Part shown: positions 45,474 through 56,016 of the stretch, piece after piece
Layout: each line of letters starts with the position of its first letter
Numbering within the stretch: position 1 is the stretch's first letter
From: Caballeronia sp. dw_19
GTDB taxonomy: Bacteria; Pseudomonadota; Gammaproteobacteria; Burkholderiales; Burkholderiaceae
Direction of reading: 5' to 3'
Length of the DNA stretch: 64,000 bases
NCBI RefSeq assembly: GCF_018449515.1
Contig: NZ_JAAVUQ010000008.1
Span: forward strand, 1 to 64,000
Made by a program: the position numbers and the translations under genes
Notes under the pieces: model-generated
Database searches by the model: none
What the model was told of the DNA's origin: nothing
Seen by the model: the letters and a program-made list of their open reading frames with translations, nothing else

Positions 45474-45776
45474 ATGAACTACAGCGTGCAGCAGATCAAG
45501 TTCGAGTGCTTCAGCTATATCAAGGAATTCGGCGCCCGCATGGAAGACTGGGTGATCGGCGCGGCCAGCGATCCGGACAGCGCGCTGTTCGGGGAACTCG
45601 CGCTCGATCGCACTGACGATATCTGGATGTGGAAGCCGGCGTTGTCGCCGGCAGCGGCCCGTGCGGTTATCGAATTCATGACGTCGCGGTACCGGTTGGA
45701 ACGCGCGTGGCCGACTATCGGCGATACCCCCGCGCGCTTCGTGTTCATGTACAGGAAGCGTACGGTCGACGCCTGA
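45474..45776 (+). CDS. Small uncharacterised protein, last gene of the dmf operon
   Basis: A 100-residue soluble protein I do not recognise. It contains aromatic and acidic patches (DDIWMWKPALSP, RYRLERAWPTIGDTP) and no signal peptide or membrane segment. AGGAG lies before the ATG and it starts 15 bases after the Sel1 gene, so it belongs to the operon. It ends exactly at the base before the stop codon of the convergent VWA gene, leaving no room for an intergenic terminator. Confidence 0.7.
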   Translation: MNYSVQQIKFECFSYIKEFGARMEDWVIGAASDPDSALFGELALDRTDDIWMWKPALSPAAARAVIEFMTSRYRLERAWPTIGDTPARFVFMYRKRTVDA

Positions 45777-47513
45777 TCATGTCACGCGTCTGAGTGCGTT
45801 CGCGAGTCCGGCGGCTCCGGTCAGCAACGCCAGGCGATTGCGGCCGAACATGGCGGCCGCCACATCGAGCGACGCAACATCAGGCGACAGGCACGCGCAG
45901 CGAATCCCCTGCTCTGCCAGTTCGCCGATCGCGCGGCGCATGTCATCGCGCAGATAGCGGGGGTCGAAGCTGTCGATGTCATAGGGCACGCCATCCGACA
46001 CAACACACACCGAGGCCGGTAACCCTGTCGTCATCTGCGGCCGGAGTTGCTCGCCCATATGCCGGAGCGCTGCGCCAAAACGCGTCGAGAGGCCGGGTGT
46101 CGCGCGCATCAATCGCTGTTCGATGGCGGGATTCCAGGCATCGTCGAAATCCTTGAAGAGGTGAATCAGCACGCGCTCACGGCCATCGGAATGGAAGCCG
46201 TACAGCGCAAAGCGGCGCTCGCTCGCGGCGAGCGCACGTCCGAGCACGCAACTCGATGCCAGTGCGCCCTGCATGCGCCCCGCTGTTCCCGACGATGCGG
46301 ACAGGTCGAGCAGCACCGCCAGCGGCCCGCTCTCCGGGCGCATTCGCCGGGTGACAAACGCCTTGAAGTCGTCGGCTGCGCCGCGTCGCGCATCGACGCG
46401 GCCTGCGATGCAGGCATCGAGATCGAGCACGTCTCCTTCGTGCGCACGCGTCCTCCCCGCCACCACGCGATGCCGTGCCGCCCGCAACATCGCGCGCACG
46501 CGGCGCCCGGCGGCGTCATCCGGCTGCGGCGCGACGATCGTCGCATCGGGTGGCTCGGCGCGCCGCATCTCGACGCGGCACCAGTTCGCCCGATAGCGCC
46601 GGATCACGTAGTCCCATTCGCGATACCGCGCGACCGACACGACAGTGAACGGCGTCTCGTCGTCGCGCCCATCCGGCCCCGACGCGTGAACTTCACCGGG
46701 GCTATCGGCGACCTTTTGGGGCGGCGTGGCATCGTCGGCCTGCAGGTTGCGCAGGTCCCGCGATGCCTGCATCGATGCGTTGCGCTCAGCCGGTGCATCG
46801 TCGGGGGCAGGCGCAATCGGCGTCGGCTCCGCGTGCCAGACGAGGCTGTTGTCGTCGCGATACGGCGCTTCCTGCGCATAGGTCTTCGCATTGAACTGCA
46901 CGCGCATCTGGCCCAGATCGTTGCCAAGCAGATTGCCGAGTTCGCGCGATATCAAGGGGTCCAAACCATTTGTGTCGCGGAACGCACCGTCGAACAACAT
47001 GCGGCCTTTGTTCACCCAGCCGTCATCGTCGGCATAGAGTGGATCGAGCAAGGCGCGCGACAGACGTGCCATCAGCGCCGTCGCCGTCTTCACGCTGCCC
47101 GGGCCGGTCTGGTGAAACGGCAGCCACCAGTTGCGCAGCCCGGGATAGCGCTGCATAGCCAGCCGCTCGACCCGCGCGTCCTCGATCGCACCGACCAGCG
47201 CCACCTGGAGCGGCCGGAGCTTGCCGCGCTCGTAACGCACGGTGGACCACGTCAGGTGAGCGGCCGCGTGGGCGGCACTGGCAAGATAGAAGCGCCGTTC
47301 GTCGACCCCGCCATCGCACGCAAGATGGGCGTCGGGCAGAAACAGGACCGCATCGGTCAGCACCGGGCGATCCGCGCGCAGCTCGCCATCTTCCCGCGCG
47401 GCCATCAATGGCTGAACCTGCGCCGCGACGTTCCAGGCCGCCTTGAGGTAGAAGCCCAGCACGCGCGTCGCGGCATTCACAGAGCCTGGTTCGGCGAGTG
47501 CCATCGCCGTCAC
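45777..47513 (-). CDS. VWA-domain protein, NorD/CbbO type
   Basis: A 578-residue protein whose C-terminal 200 residues are a von Willebrand A domain with an intact metal site: LLDLSASSGTAG (D-x-S-x-S), and VVSDGVPYDIDSFD. The N-terminal part is alpha-helical with an Arg-rich middle region (YVIRRYRANWCRVEMRR), as in NorD and CbbO. Such proteins work with a MoxR-type AAA+ ATPase to activate or insert metal cofactors into an enzyme. The partner ATPase gene abuts it directly (stop and start adjacent). No nitric oxide reductase or Rubisco genes are near, so the client is likely urease or the iron-dependent formamidase next door. Confidence 0.85.
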   Translation of the reverse strand: MTAMALAEPGSVNAATRVLGFYLKAAWNVAAQVQPLMAAREDGELRADRPVLTDAVLFLPDAHLACDGGVDERRFYLASAAHAAAHLTWSTVRYERGKLRPLQVALVGAIEDARVERLAMQRYPGLRNWWLPFHQTGPGSVKTATALMARLSRALLDPLYADDDGWVNKGRMLFDGAFRDTNGLDPLISRELGNLLGNDLGQMRVQFNAKTYAQEAPYRDDNSLVWHAEPTPIAPAPDDAPAERNASMQASRDLRNLQADDATPPQKVADSPGEVHASGPDGRDDETPFTVVSVARYREWDYVIRRYRANWCRVEMRRAEPPDATIVAPQPDDAAGRRVRAMLRAARHRVVAGRTRAHEGDVLDLDACIAGRVDARRGAADDFKAFVTRRMRPESGPLAVLLDLSASSGTAGRMQGALASSCVLGRALAASERRFALYGFHSDGRERVLIHLFKDFDDAWNPAIEQRLMRATPGLSTRFGAALRHMGEQLRPQMTTGLPASVCVVSDGVPYDIDSFDPRYLRDDMRRAIGELAEQGIRCACLSPDVASLDVAAAMFGRNRLALLTGAAGLANALRRVT

Positions 47514-48344
<831 letters not shown>

Positions 48345-48380
48345 GGACGCTCCTTGAGTTGAATGCGGGCGGACATGCGG

Positions 48381-49199
48381 TCAGGACGGCAACACGTGGC
48401 GCGCCGCATCGATCGCGCGCGCCAGCGTTGCGCGCAACGACTGGCTGTCGGTCGCGAGGATGCGCGCGAACGCGCCGCAATGATTGGGCAGCAGGCCCGC
48501 GCCCGCGTAGAACGCGTCTTGCGTGGCGCGTTCCAGCGCATCGGCGACGGCGGCGGCCTCGGCTTTGTCGAAGGTCAGCACCATCAGGCCGCCGTGCGCG
48601 GCAAAGACCTGACGCACGCCGCCAAGGGGACGGTCGGACGCGCCATCGAGAAAAAACCGGTCGCGTGCAAGCAGGCGACCCGCGCCGTTGCGCACGGACA
48701 CTGCGGCATCGAGCGAACCGAACGCACGCGTGCCCCCACCCGGATCGTGCGATGTGTAGCAGTCGGCTACCAGGATGCGCGCACCCGGATGCAGGTTCAC
48801 ATCGATATGACTGGTCAGTCTCGCCCCCGGAAAGAGGATCGACGGATGCGGCAACCAGTCGAGACGCGCGCCGTCGTGCACGTCGATACCAACGCGCGAA
48901 ATCGCCTGACCCCGCGTCATGCTATGAACGATGGTCGCCGCCGCCGTTTCCACCCGGGCATGTGCACCGGGGGCAGCCACGAGATGCTGGTGAACGTCGT
49001 CGTCCTCGAACAGGCCGCCTGAGGACGACTGCACGATCACGCGCGCGCCGCCCTCGTCCGTAAGCAGCCGTCCCACGTGAAAGGGGTACCCCGCGCGCTG
49101 CCGCGACAGATACGTCGTCCCCGACGGCGCCCGCGAAAAGCACAGGTCGAGTTGCGGGCGAGCGTGGCCGAGCGCGGCCGGCGGCGCTTCAAGTCGCAT
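48381..49199 (-). CDS. ureD: Urease accessory protein UreD (UreH)
   Basis: A 272-residue urease chaperone. [19 protein letters not shown] is the usual N-terminal opening and [24 protein letters not shown] sequence the central core of UreD. It binds apo-urease and recruits UreF and UreG for nickel delivery. The ATG at 49199 overlaps the end of ureG by 11 bases; an ATG 99 bases upstream would read Arg/Ser-rich shadow sequence. Placing ureD last in the urease set is unusual, since it is most often first. Confidence 0.88.
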   Translation of the reverse strand: MRLEAPPAALGHARPQLDLCFSRAPSGTTYLSRQRAGYPFHVGRLLTDEGGARVIVQSSSGGLFEDDDVHQHLVAAPGAHARVETAAATIVHSMTRGQAISRVGIDVHDGARLDWLPHPSILFPGARLTSHIDVNLHPGARILVADCYTSHDPGGGTRAFGSLDAAVSVRNGAGRLLARDRFFLDGASDRPLGGVRQVFAAHGGLMVLTFDKAEAAAVADALERATQDAFYAGAGLLPNHCGAFARILATDSQSLRATLARAIDAARHVLPS

Positions 49200-49854
49200 C
49201 GAAGAGCACGTTCGCCACGATCGCATCGACGACCGCATCCACGCCCACGCCGGTCGCGCAGTTCGTGAGCGATACCGCGCGCTGGCCCCGCACCTCAAGC
49301 GCCTCCTTCACCATGCGCTCAAGGTCGACGCCCACGTACGGCGCGAGGTCGAACTTGTTGATCACGAGCAGGTCGCACGACACGACGCCGAGACCGCGCT
49401 TGCGGGGGATATCGTCGCCGGCGGCGACATCGATCACGAAGATCCAGTAGTCCACCAGGTCGAGCGAGAACGACGACGCGAGGTTGTCGCCGCCCGATTC
49501 GATCAGCACGAGTTGCAGGCCGGCAAACTGCGCGTCGAGTTCATCGGCGGCCTGCAGGTTAAGCGTCGGATCCTCGCGGATCGCGGTATGCGGACACGCA
49601 CCGGTCTCGACCGCGAGCACGCGCGCCGGATCGATCAGGCCGCTGCGACGCACACGCTCGGCGTCCTCGCGCGTCACGAGATCATTAGTGATCACGGCAA
49701 GGTCGATACCGCGCGCCGCGAAACGCGGGATCAATTGTTCGAGCAAGCGCGTCTTGCCGGAGCCCACCGGGCCGCCGATACCCACCCTCGCCGCCCGTCC
49801 CGCAGGCAGCGTGGTTTGCTCAATTCCGAAAACTTCCATTTCACCTGGCATCAA
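49189..49854 (-). CDS. ureG: Urease accessory GTPase UreG
   Basis: A 221-residue SIMIBI-class GTPase. [17 protein letters not shown] is the P-loop, [17 protein letters not shown] carries the conserved C-P-H nickel-binding motif, [12 protein letters not shown] the switch region, and [12 protein letters not shown] the guanine-specificity NKxD motif. It delivers Ni(II) to the urease active site in a GTP-dependent step with UreE, UreF and UreD. Sixteen bases separate it from ureC. Confidence 0.94.
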   Translation of the reverse strand: MMPGEMEVFGIEQTTLPAGRAARVGIGGPVGSGKTRLLEQLIPRFAARGIDLAVITNDLVTREDAERVRRSGLIDPARVLAVETGACPHTAIREDPTLNLQAADELDAQFAGLQLVLIESGGDNLASSFSLDLVDYWIFVIDVAAGDDIPRKRGLGVVSCDLLVINKFDLAPYVGVDLERMVKEALEVRGQRAVSLTNCATGVGVDAVVDAIVANVLFDAT

Positions 49855-49870
49855 ATGTCTCCCTGGTCCT

Positions 49871-51583
49871 TCAGCGCAACATGTAGCGCCGTGACAGCGG
49901 CACTTCGTGCGCCGGGTCGCATCGAATGATCTGCCCGTCGATCATCACGTCGAACGTCTGCGGATTGACCGTGAGATTCGGGCAGGCGTCGTTGTGCAGC
50001 ATGTCGCGCTTCGTGAGCTTCCGCGTGCCATGGGCGCCGACCAGTTGGCGCGCAAGCCCGAGCTTGCCGGCAGCGCCCGCATCAAGCGCGAGCGGACTGA
50101 CGAAATTGACCGCCAGCGAAGACGGCGCCCGGCCGAAGGCACCCCATTGCGGACGCATGGCGAGCGGTTCGCAGGTCATCAGCGAGGCCGCCGAATCGCC
50201 CATCGCGCCCCACGCGATAAACCCGCCCTTGATCACGACCTCCGGCTTGATGCCGAAGAACGCCGGACGCCACAGCACGATGTCAGCGAGCTTGCCGTCT
50301 TCGAGCGAGCCGACCGTATCGGCGATGCCGAACGTGCGCGCCGCGTTGATCGTGTACTTCGCGATATATCGCTTGATGCGCTCGTTGTCGCCCCGCGCCG
50401 TGCGCTCGCTGGACAGACGTCCGCGCTGGTCCTTCATCTTCGATGCAAGCTGCCAGGTCCGGCAGATCACTTCATTGATGCGGCCCATGCCCTGGCTGTC
50501 CGAGCCGAGCATCGAGATCGCGCCCAGGTCGTGCAGCACGTCCTCAGCGGAGATGGTCTGCGCGCGCACCCGCGACTCGGCGAACGCGACGTCCTCGGGC
50601 ACCGCCGGGTTCAGGTGATGGCACACCATGATCATGTCGAGATGTTCATCGAATGTATTGATGGTGTACGGGTTGGTCGGATTGGTGGACGACGGCAGGC
50701 AGTTCATGCGTCCCGCCACCGCGATGATGTCCGGCGCGTGGCCGCCCCCCGCGCCTTCCGTGTGATACATGTGGATGGTGCGGTCCTTCATGGCCGCGAT
50801 GGTGTCTTCGAGAAAGCCCGATTCGTTGAGCGTGTCCGAGTGCAGCTGGACCTGGAAGTCGTATTCATCGGCCACGGTGAGACAGGTGTCGATGACAGCC
50901 GGCATCGCCCCCCAGTCCTCGTGAATCTTGAGCCCCAGGCAACCGCCGCGCAGCTGGTCGACGAGCGAGCCCGGCTTGCTCGAATTTCCGCGTCCCAGGA
51001 AGCCGAAGTTGATCGGCCACTGCTCGGAAGCCTGCATCATGCGCCCGACGTTCCACGCCCCGCCGCAGTCGATGCCCACGGTGATAGGCCCCAGCGATCC
51101 GCCGATCAGCGTGGTCAGTCCCGATGCCAGCGCGTGCTCGCATAGCTGGGCCGAATCGAAATGCACATGCACATCTATGCCGCCCGGTGTCGCGATCAAT
51201 CCTTCGGCATCCTTGACAGTTGTCGCCACGCCGCACACGAGCTTCGGGTGCACGCCATCCATGACCTGCGGATTGCCGGCCTTGCCGATAGCGACAATGC
51301 GCCCTTCCTTGATGCCGATATCGCCCTTGATCACCCCGAGCACCGGATCGATGATCGTCGCGTTGCAGATCAGCATGTCGAGCGCGCCGTCTGCGCTGTC
51401 ATGCCCCGCCTTCAGGCCCATGCCATCGCGCAGGGTCTTGCCGCCGCCGTGCAGGCATTCATCGCCGGGCACTGCGAAGTCGTGCTCGATCTCGGCGAGG
51501 AGCGAGGTATCGCCGAGACGCACGGCGTCGCCCGTTGTCGGACCGAACATCTCGGCGTAGGCCTTGCGTGTCATCGTGACCAT
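49871..51583 (-). CDS. ureC: Urease catalytic subunit alpha
   Basis: A 570-residue urease alpha subunit, full length. The nickel ligands are all recognisable: HVH in [10 protein letters not shown], the carbamylated lysine in GLKIHEDWG, the histidines in [10 protein letters not shown] and [11 protein letters not shown], and the aspartate in [10 protein letters not shown]. The mobile-flap cysteine and histidine are in MVCHHLNP. Hydrolyses urea to ammonia and carbamate. Its start abuts the stop of the fused beta/gamma subunit gene without a gap. Confidence 0.96.
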   Translation of the reverse strand: MVTMTRKAYAEMFGPTTGDAVRLGDTSLLAEIEHDFAVPGDECLHGGGKTLRDGMGLKAGHDSADGALDMLICNATIIDPVLGVIKGDIGIKEGRIVAIGKAGNPQVMDGVHPKLVCGVATTVKDAEGLIATPGGIDVHVHFDSAQLCEHALASGLTTLIGGSLGPITVGIDCGGAWNVGRMMQASEQWPINFGFLGRGNSSKPGSLVDQLRGGCLGLKIHEDWGAMPAVIDTCLTVADEYDFQVQLHSDTLNESGFLEDTIAAMKDRTIHMYHTEGAGGGHAPDIIAVAGRMNCLPSSTNPTNPYTINTFDEHLDMIMVCHHLNPAVPEDVAFAESRVRAQTISAEDVLHDLGAISMLGSDSQGMGRINEVICRTWQLASKMKDQRGRLSSERTARGDNERIKRYIAKYTINAARTFGIADTVGSLEDGKLADIVLWRPAFFGIKPEVVIKGGFIAWGAMGDSAASLMTCEPLAMRPQWGAFGRAPSSLAVNFVSPLALDAGAAGKLGLARQLVGAHGTRKLTKRDMLHNDACPNLTVNPQTFDVMIDGQIIRCDPAHEVPLSRRYMLR

Positions 51584-52282
51584 TCACGCTCCCTTGAAGC
51601 CGCGCGCAGCCGCGCGGCCGATCGCGGCTTCACGCAAGCCCGCTTCGCCCACGGCGCCGTCGGTCAGGCCATTGAGGCCGAATATTTCGCGCGAGCCGCC
51701 GAAGGCAACCAGCGTGACTTCCTTGTTGTCGCCCGGTTCGAAGCGCACCGCGGTGCCCGCGGGAATGTCGAGCCGCATGCCGAACGCGGCCGCGCGATCG
51801 AAGCGCAGCGCACGATTCACTTCGAAGAAATGGAAATGACTGCCGACCTGGATCGGCCGGTCGCCGGTGTTCATCGCGGTCAGCACGGCCTTCTCGCGGC
51901 CGGCATTCAGTTCGATATCGCCATCGGCGGCCAGCAGTTCGCCCGGCACGAGGGTGTCGGCGGCCGGCGGCTGGGTGCCTGCGCGAATGGGCTGGTGCAC
52001 CGTGACGAGCTTCGTGCCGTCGGGGAACGATCCTTCGACCTGCAGCATCGGCAGCAGGTCGGCGACACCCGGCAGGACATCGTCTTCGTTCAGCAGCGTC
52101 GAGCCGTAGGCAATCAGGTCCGCCACGCTGCGGCCTTCGCGCGCGCCTTCCAGTATCTCGTCCGCGATGATCGCGACCGCTTCCGGATGATTGAGCTTGA
52201 GGCCCTTGTCACGATGACGGCGCGCCAGTTGCGCAGCGGTAAAGAGCGTGAGGCGTTCGTATTCGGTCGGTGTCAGCAACAT
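51584..52282 (-). CDS. ureAB: Fused urease gamma-beta subunit
   Basis: A 232-residue fusion of UreA (residues 1-100: [39 protein letters not shown]) and UreB (from about 130: [43 protein letters not shown]). Most bacterial ureases have separate genes; the fused gamma-beta form is known from Helicobacter and from some other proteobacteria. The single polypeptide joins UreC to form the enzyme core. A Pro/Ala-containing linker of about 30 residues bridges the two parts. Eighteen bases behind ureF. Confidence 0.93.
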   Translation of the reverse strand: MLLTPTEYERLTLFTAAQLARRHRDKGLKLNHPEAVAIIADEILEGAREGRSVADLIAYGSTLLNEDDVLPGVADLLPMLQVEGSFPDGTKLVTVHQPIRAGTQPPAADTLVPGELLAADGDIELNAGREKAVLTAMNTGDRPIQVGSHFHFFEVNRALRFDRAAAFGMRLDIPAGTAVRFEPGDNKEVTLVAFGGSREIFGLNGLTDGAVGEAGLREAAIGRAAARGFKGA

Positions 52283-52300
52283 CCGCGCATTCCTCTCGGT

Positions 52301-52978
52301 TCAGTTGGCAAAGAGCCGTGCTTCGTGGCGATGGCGCCGCATGACGGCAATGTCGGCGGCGAAGGTGCTCGACCAGAGGTCGTCCATGGCGGGCGCCGGT
52401 GCTTCCAGCACGCTCGCCAGCGGCTCACGCAGGCGCGTCAGGATCCGCTGCGCATCGAGATGCCCGACGATGCCGAGCCGCACCGCCGAACTCACCGCGC
52501 CCGTGCAGGCTGCGTGCGCCGACATGGCGCGCGCTTCATCCTGGCCGATGCCGAAGCTGCGCCACAGTCGTCCCTGCACGGCCGAAAGATGCCCCGGCGT
52601 GCGCCCCGCAATGATCGCGGCGCGCAATTCGGCGGCAACGGGCGAGTCGAGCCGGGCGTGGACATCGGCGAGCGTGCGTCCGAGGCGGTGCGCCCCTTTT
52701 CGCATCGGTTCGGGCAAGGTCACGGTCTCGGCAAGCGCATCGACGTCGAGCCAGGCATCGAAGGAATCGGCCTGCCACGCGGCGCAGACTATGCCCTGGT
52801 CGAGACTCGCCCAGCGTGCGAGCGCCTGTCCCTCGACAAACACCTGCAACGATGACGCGTCTCTGACCAGTCCGTCCTGCAGCAACGCTTCGAGACCCCA
52901 TGAGAAGGCCATCGAACCGCTCGGAAAGAAGCTGTCCGAATGCTGGAAGCTCGCGAGCAGACTCGTGAAGTCACTCAT
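52301..52978 (-). CDS. ureF: Urease accessory protein UreF
   Basis: A 225-residue all-helical chaperone. FQHSDSFFPSGSMAFSWGLE is the N-terminal UreF hallmark, and the C-terminus ends MRRHRHEARLFAN-like. It acts as GTPase-gating factor between UreD and UreG. The ATG at 52978 gives an eight-base overlap with ureE (ATGAGTGA); the frame remains open upstream, but that sequence is the antiphase reading of the ureE histidine tail. Confidence 0.9.
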   Translation of the reverse strand: MSDFTSLLASFQHSDSFFPSGSMAFSWGLEALLQDGLVRDASSLQVFVEGQALARWASLDQGIVCAAWQADSFDAWLDVDALAETVTLPEPMRKGAHRLGRTLADVHARLDSPVAAELRAAIIAGRTPGHLSAVQGRLWRSFGIGQDEARAMSAHAACTGAVSSAVRLGIVGHLDAQRILTRLREPLASVLEAPAPAMDDLWSSTFAADIAVMRRHRHEARLFAN

Positions 52979-53480
52979 GGGCGTGCGCGTGATCGTGATG
53001 GTGATGAGGATGCTGCTCATGCTCATGCTCATGCTCATGGATCAGCTCCACGATCCGTCCCGCGTCGAGCAGCGGGGCCAGCCGCGAACGATAATCATCG
53101 GCCGGTCCCTTGAGCGCCACCTCCAGCACGTCGCCGTCGAAACGCACCGCCCAGTGCATGTTGCCCGCGAAGTAACCGAGCTCGAGCGCAGCGGCGTCGT
53201 CCCGCGCGCGCAGGCGCAGCCATCGCGTATTCTCGGTCCGCACGACGAGCGCCCGGTCGGCATCGAGATGCAGCACCGCACCGTCGAAAAGATGCGTCTG
53301 GCGATCGAGCGCGATGCCGCATTCGTCGCCGCCTTGCGTGCGCACCCGCAAACGGTGGCGGCGGATATCGTCGGCGGCGAGCGTGACCGTATCCACGCCG
53401 CCGCGATGCGCGAGCGTATGCAGCAGATCAGCCACGCGCGGGTCGGACGCGCTGCCAACGATGGACGTGTAAGTCCTCAT
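52971..53480 (-). CDS. ureE: Urease nickel metallochaperone UreE
   Basis: A 169-residue UreE. The N-terminal domain (residues about 1-75) and the metal-binding domain with ELGYFAGNMHWAVRF, holding the conserved histidine, are followed by a histidine-rich tail (HEHEHEHEQHPHHHHDHAHAHE region, 14 histidines) that binds extra nickel. The tail is encoded by a simple 6-base repeat. Six bases behind amiE. Having ureE and ureF before the structural genes is an uncommon order. Confidence 0.9.
   Translation of the reverse strand: MRTYTSIVGSASDPRVADLLHTLAHRGGVDTVTLAADDIRRHRLRVRTQGGDECGIALDRQTHLFDGAVLHLDADRALVVRTENTRWLRLRARDDAAALELGYFAGNMHWAVRFDGDVLEVALKGPADDYRSRLAPLLDAGRIVELIHEHEHEHEQHPHHHHDHAHAHE
53015..53038. 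repeat. Hexanucleotide repeat coding the UreE His tail
   Basis: GCTCAT is repeated four times without interruption. In the ureE frame it codes for His-Glu pairs. Slippage here would lengthen or shorten the nickel-binding tail by two residues without breaking the frame. Confidence 0.85.
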
Positions 53481-53486
53481 GGCGCG

Positions 53487-54527
53487 TTACCGGTGCGTGA
53501 GGTCTGACGGGTTCGGAATACCCGGGATCGGGCACTCCTCGGTGCCGGGCGTGCTGCGCGTCAGGTCCTCAACCATCTTGCGGGTCGCCTCGGGGTCCGT
53601 GATCCACTTCGAATAGAAATCGAACGGACACTCGGCCACGCCATTGGCATCCTCGCGCGAATTGATCTTGCCCGTATAACCGCGATGCAGGAGCTTGTAC
53701 AGGTGGTTCTCCGACTGCATGTTCTTGCGCGCATCGCGGATCAGGCTCTTCGAGAGCGCCGCGTACTGGATGCCCATTTCCTCGGTGCCGCATTCGCCGA
53801 GCGTGCGCCCGTCGAAGCCGACAATCGATGAATGGCCAAAGTACGAATACACGCCGTCGAAACCGGCTGCATTCGCCACCGCCACATACACGTTGTTCGC
53901 CCACGCCATGGACTTCGCCATGATGATCTGCTGTTCCTTGGCCGGGTACATGTAGCCCTGACAACGGATGATGAGTTCGGCGCCCTTCATTGCGCAGTCG
54001 CGCCAGATCTCCGGGTAGTTGCCGTCATCGCAGATGATGAGACTCATCTTCATGCCCTTCGGTCCTTCCGATACATACGTGCAATTGCCCGGATACCAGC
54101 CCTCGATCGGCACCCACGGCATGATCTTGCGATACTTCTGCACGATCTCGCCCTGGTCGTTCATCAGGATCAAGGTGTTGTAGGGCGCCTTGTTCGGGTG
54201 CTCCTCATGGCGCTCGCCGGTCAGCGAGAACACGCCCCACACCTTGGCGCTCCGGCACGCCTCCGCGAAGATCGCCGTCTCTTCGCCGGGCACGGCGGCG
54301 GCCGTGTCGTACATCTCCTGCTGGTCGTACATGATCCCGTGCGTGCTGTACTCCGGAAAGATCACGAGGTCCATGCCGGGGAGACCGGACTTCATGCCCT
54401 TGAGCATCTCCGCGATGTTCCGGGCGTTCGCGAGCACCTCCGCTTTCGTATGCAGGCGCGGCATCTTGTAGTTCACGACCGCAACGCCGACCGTATCGAG
54501 ACTGCTTGAAATATCACCATGCATCAT
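53487..54527 (-). CDS. amiE: Aliphatic amidase AmiE
   Basis: A 346-residue nitrilase-superfamily amidase, nearly superposable on Pseudomonas AmiE. The triad is intact: E59 in [10 protein letters not shown], the lysine in KYRKIMPW and the nucleophile cysteine in [12 protein letters not shown]. It hydrolyses short aliphatic amides (acetamide, propionamide, acrylamide; formamide for some homologues) to acid and ammonia. GAGGAG lies before the ATG at 54527, matching the AmiE N-terminus MRHGDIS (here MMHGDIS). It sits between urtE and ureE in one operon instead of beside amiC/amiR as in Pseudomonas. Confidence 0.94.
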   Translation of the reverse strand: MMHGDISSSLDTVGVAVVNYKMPRLHTKAEVLANARNIAEMLKGMKSGLPGMDLVIFPEYSTHGIMYDQQEMYDTAAAVPGEETAIFAEACRSAKVWGVFSLTGERHEEHPNKAPYNTLILMNDQGEIVQKYRKIMPWVPIEGWYPGNCTYVSEGPKGMKMSLIICDDGNYPEIWRDCAMKGAELIIRCQGYMYPAKEQQIIMAKSMAWANNVYVAVANAAGFDGVYSYFGHSSIVGFDGRTLGECGTEEMGIQYAALSKSLIRDARKNMQSENHLYKLLHRGYTGKINSREDANGVAECPFDFYSKWITDPEATRKMVEDLTRSTPGTEECPIPGIPNPSDLTHR

Positions 54528-54586
54528 GGCCATCTCCTCGTGGATAGTGGGCGCCTGTCGGGGCGCCTGGGAAAGCAAAGGGTCAA

Positions 54587-55276
54587 TCAGATAGTCAGGT
54601 AGCGCATGATGCGGTCCGCATCGACGTTCTCGCGCCGGTCGCTGTGCACGAAGCGTCCCTTCTCGATGATCAGGAAACGGTCCGCGATCTCAAGCGTGAA
54701 AGTCAGTACCTGCTCGGAGACGATCAACGCAAAGTCACGCTCCTTTTTCAGGCGGTTCAGCGCCCGCGCGATGTCCTTGATGATCGACGGCTGGATGCCT
54801 TCGGTCGGTTCATCGAGGATCAGCACCTTCGGTTCCGAGACCAGCGCGCGCGCAATCGCCAGTTGCTGCTGTTGTCCGCCCGACAGGTTGCCGCCCCGGC
54901 GGTGACGCATCTCGTGCAAGACGGGAAACGATTCGAAGATGTACTCGGGAATCACGGGCCGCTTGAAGCGATCCATGCCCGAGAGGATGTTTTCTTCCAC
55001 GCTCAGGTACGGAAAGATCATGCGGCCCTGCGGCACGTAGCCGAAGCCCGCGCCCACGCGGTCATAGCTCTTCGCCTTCACGAGGTCGCGCTCGTTGAGC
55101 GTGATATGGCCGCTGCGGGAAGGGATCATGCCGATCAGCGCCTTGAGCAGGGTCGTCTTGCCCATGCCGTTGCGTCCCATGACCGCGACGGTCTCGCCCG
55201 CCGCAAGATCGAAGCTCAGGTCGTGCAGCACATGGCTCTCGCCATAAAAGACATTGAGGTTATCGACAGAAAGCAT
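54587..55276 (-). CDS. urtE: Urea/amide ABC transporter ATP-binding protein UrtE
   Basis: A 229-residue ATPase: Walker [17 protein letters not shown], signature [15 protein letters not shown], Walker [35 protein letters not shown] is the UrtE-type N-terminus. Two bases separate it from urtD. Energises the transporter whose binding protein and UrtB come from the separate urtAB operon. Confidence 0.92.
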   Translation of the reverse strand: MLSVDNLNVFYGESHVLHDLSFDLAAGETVAVMGRNGMGKTTLLKALIGMIPSRSGHITLNERDLVKAKSYDRVGAGFGYVPQGRMIFPYLSVEENILSGMDRFKRPVIPEYIFESFPVLHEMRHRRGGNLSGGQQQQLAIARALVSEPKVLILDEPTEGIQPSIIKDIARALNRLKKERDFALIVSEQVLTFTLEIADRFLIIEKGRFVHSDRRENVDADRIMRYLTI

Positions 55277-55278
55277 GG

Positions 55279-56016
55279 TCAGTGTCCCAAGTAAACTTCA
55301 ATGACCCGCGGGTCGTTCTGAACCTCTTCCATCCTGCCCTCCGCGAGCTTCTTGCCCTGGTGCAGCACCGTGACCTTATGGGCGACCGATTTCACGAATT
55401 CCATGTCGTGTTCGATCACGACCACCGAGCGGCCCTCGGCAATCTTGCGCAGGAGCACGCCCGTGAGTTCGCGTTCCTTCGCGCTCATGCCCGCAACGGG
55501 TTCGTCCAGCAGCAATAGTTCGGGGTCCTGCATGAGCAGCATGCCGATCTCCAGCCACTGCTTCTGCCCGTGCGACAGCAAGGCGGCCTTGCGATCGAGT
55601 TGATCATCGAGAAAAATCATTGCCGCGATGCGATCGATTTCGTCGCGGACCTCTTCGGTCCGGTTAAAGAACAGACAGCCGATGACATCGCGTTTCTTCG
55701 GATAAGAGATCTCGAGATTCTCCGCGACGGTGAGGTCCTCATAGACCATGGGGTTCTGGAATTTCCGGCCCACCCCCGCGCGCGTGATCTGGTACTCCAG
55801 CATCTTTTCGAGGTACAGCCCTTTGAAGTCGATTCTGCCGCTGGTTGGCTTCGTCTTGCCGCAGATCATGTCCAGCAACGTGGTCTTGCCAGCGCCGTTT
55901 GGTCCGATCACCACGTGCAGTTCGTTCTCTTCCACGTAGAAATTGAGGCCATCCACGGCCTTGAAGCCATCGAAGGAGACGGTGAGGTCTTCCACTGCCA
56001 GGATCATCGGCCTCAT
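55279..56016 (-). CDS. urtD: Urea/amide ABC transporter ATP-binding protein UrtD
   Basis: A 245-residue ATPase: Walker A GPNGAGKTTLLDMI, Walker B LLLLDEPVAGMSAKE, and the UrtD-specific signature LLSHGQKQWLEIGM in place of LSGGQ. VYEDLTVAENLEIS precedes it. Overlaps urtC by four bases (ATGA), the best start given the coupling, although an ATG nine bases later is possible. Confidence 0.92.
   Translation of the reverse strand: MRPMILAVEDLTVSFDGFKAVDGLNFYVEENELHVVIGPNGAGKTTLLDMICGKTKPTSGRIDFKGLYLEKMLEYQITRAGVGRKFQNPMVYEDLTVAENLEISYPKKRDVIGCLFFNRTEEVRDEIDRIAAMIFLDDQLDRKAALLSHGQKQWLEIGMLLMQDPELLLLDEPVAGMSAKERELTGVLLRKIAEGRSVVVIEHDMEFVKSVAHKVTVLHQGKKLAEGRMEEVQNDPRVIEVYLGH

Noticed and set aside
51161..52855. 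A 564-codon open frame on the plus strand opposite ureC, ureAB and ureF
   Set aside because: The minus strand carries complete urease proteins; the plus-strand product is compositionally biased and without homology.
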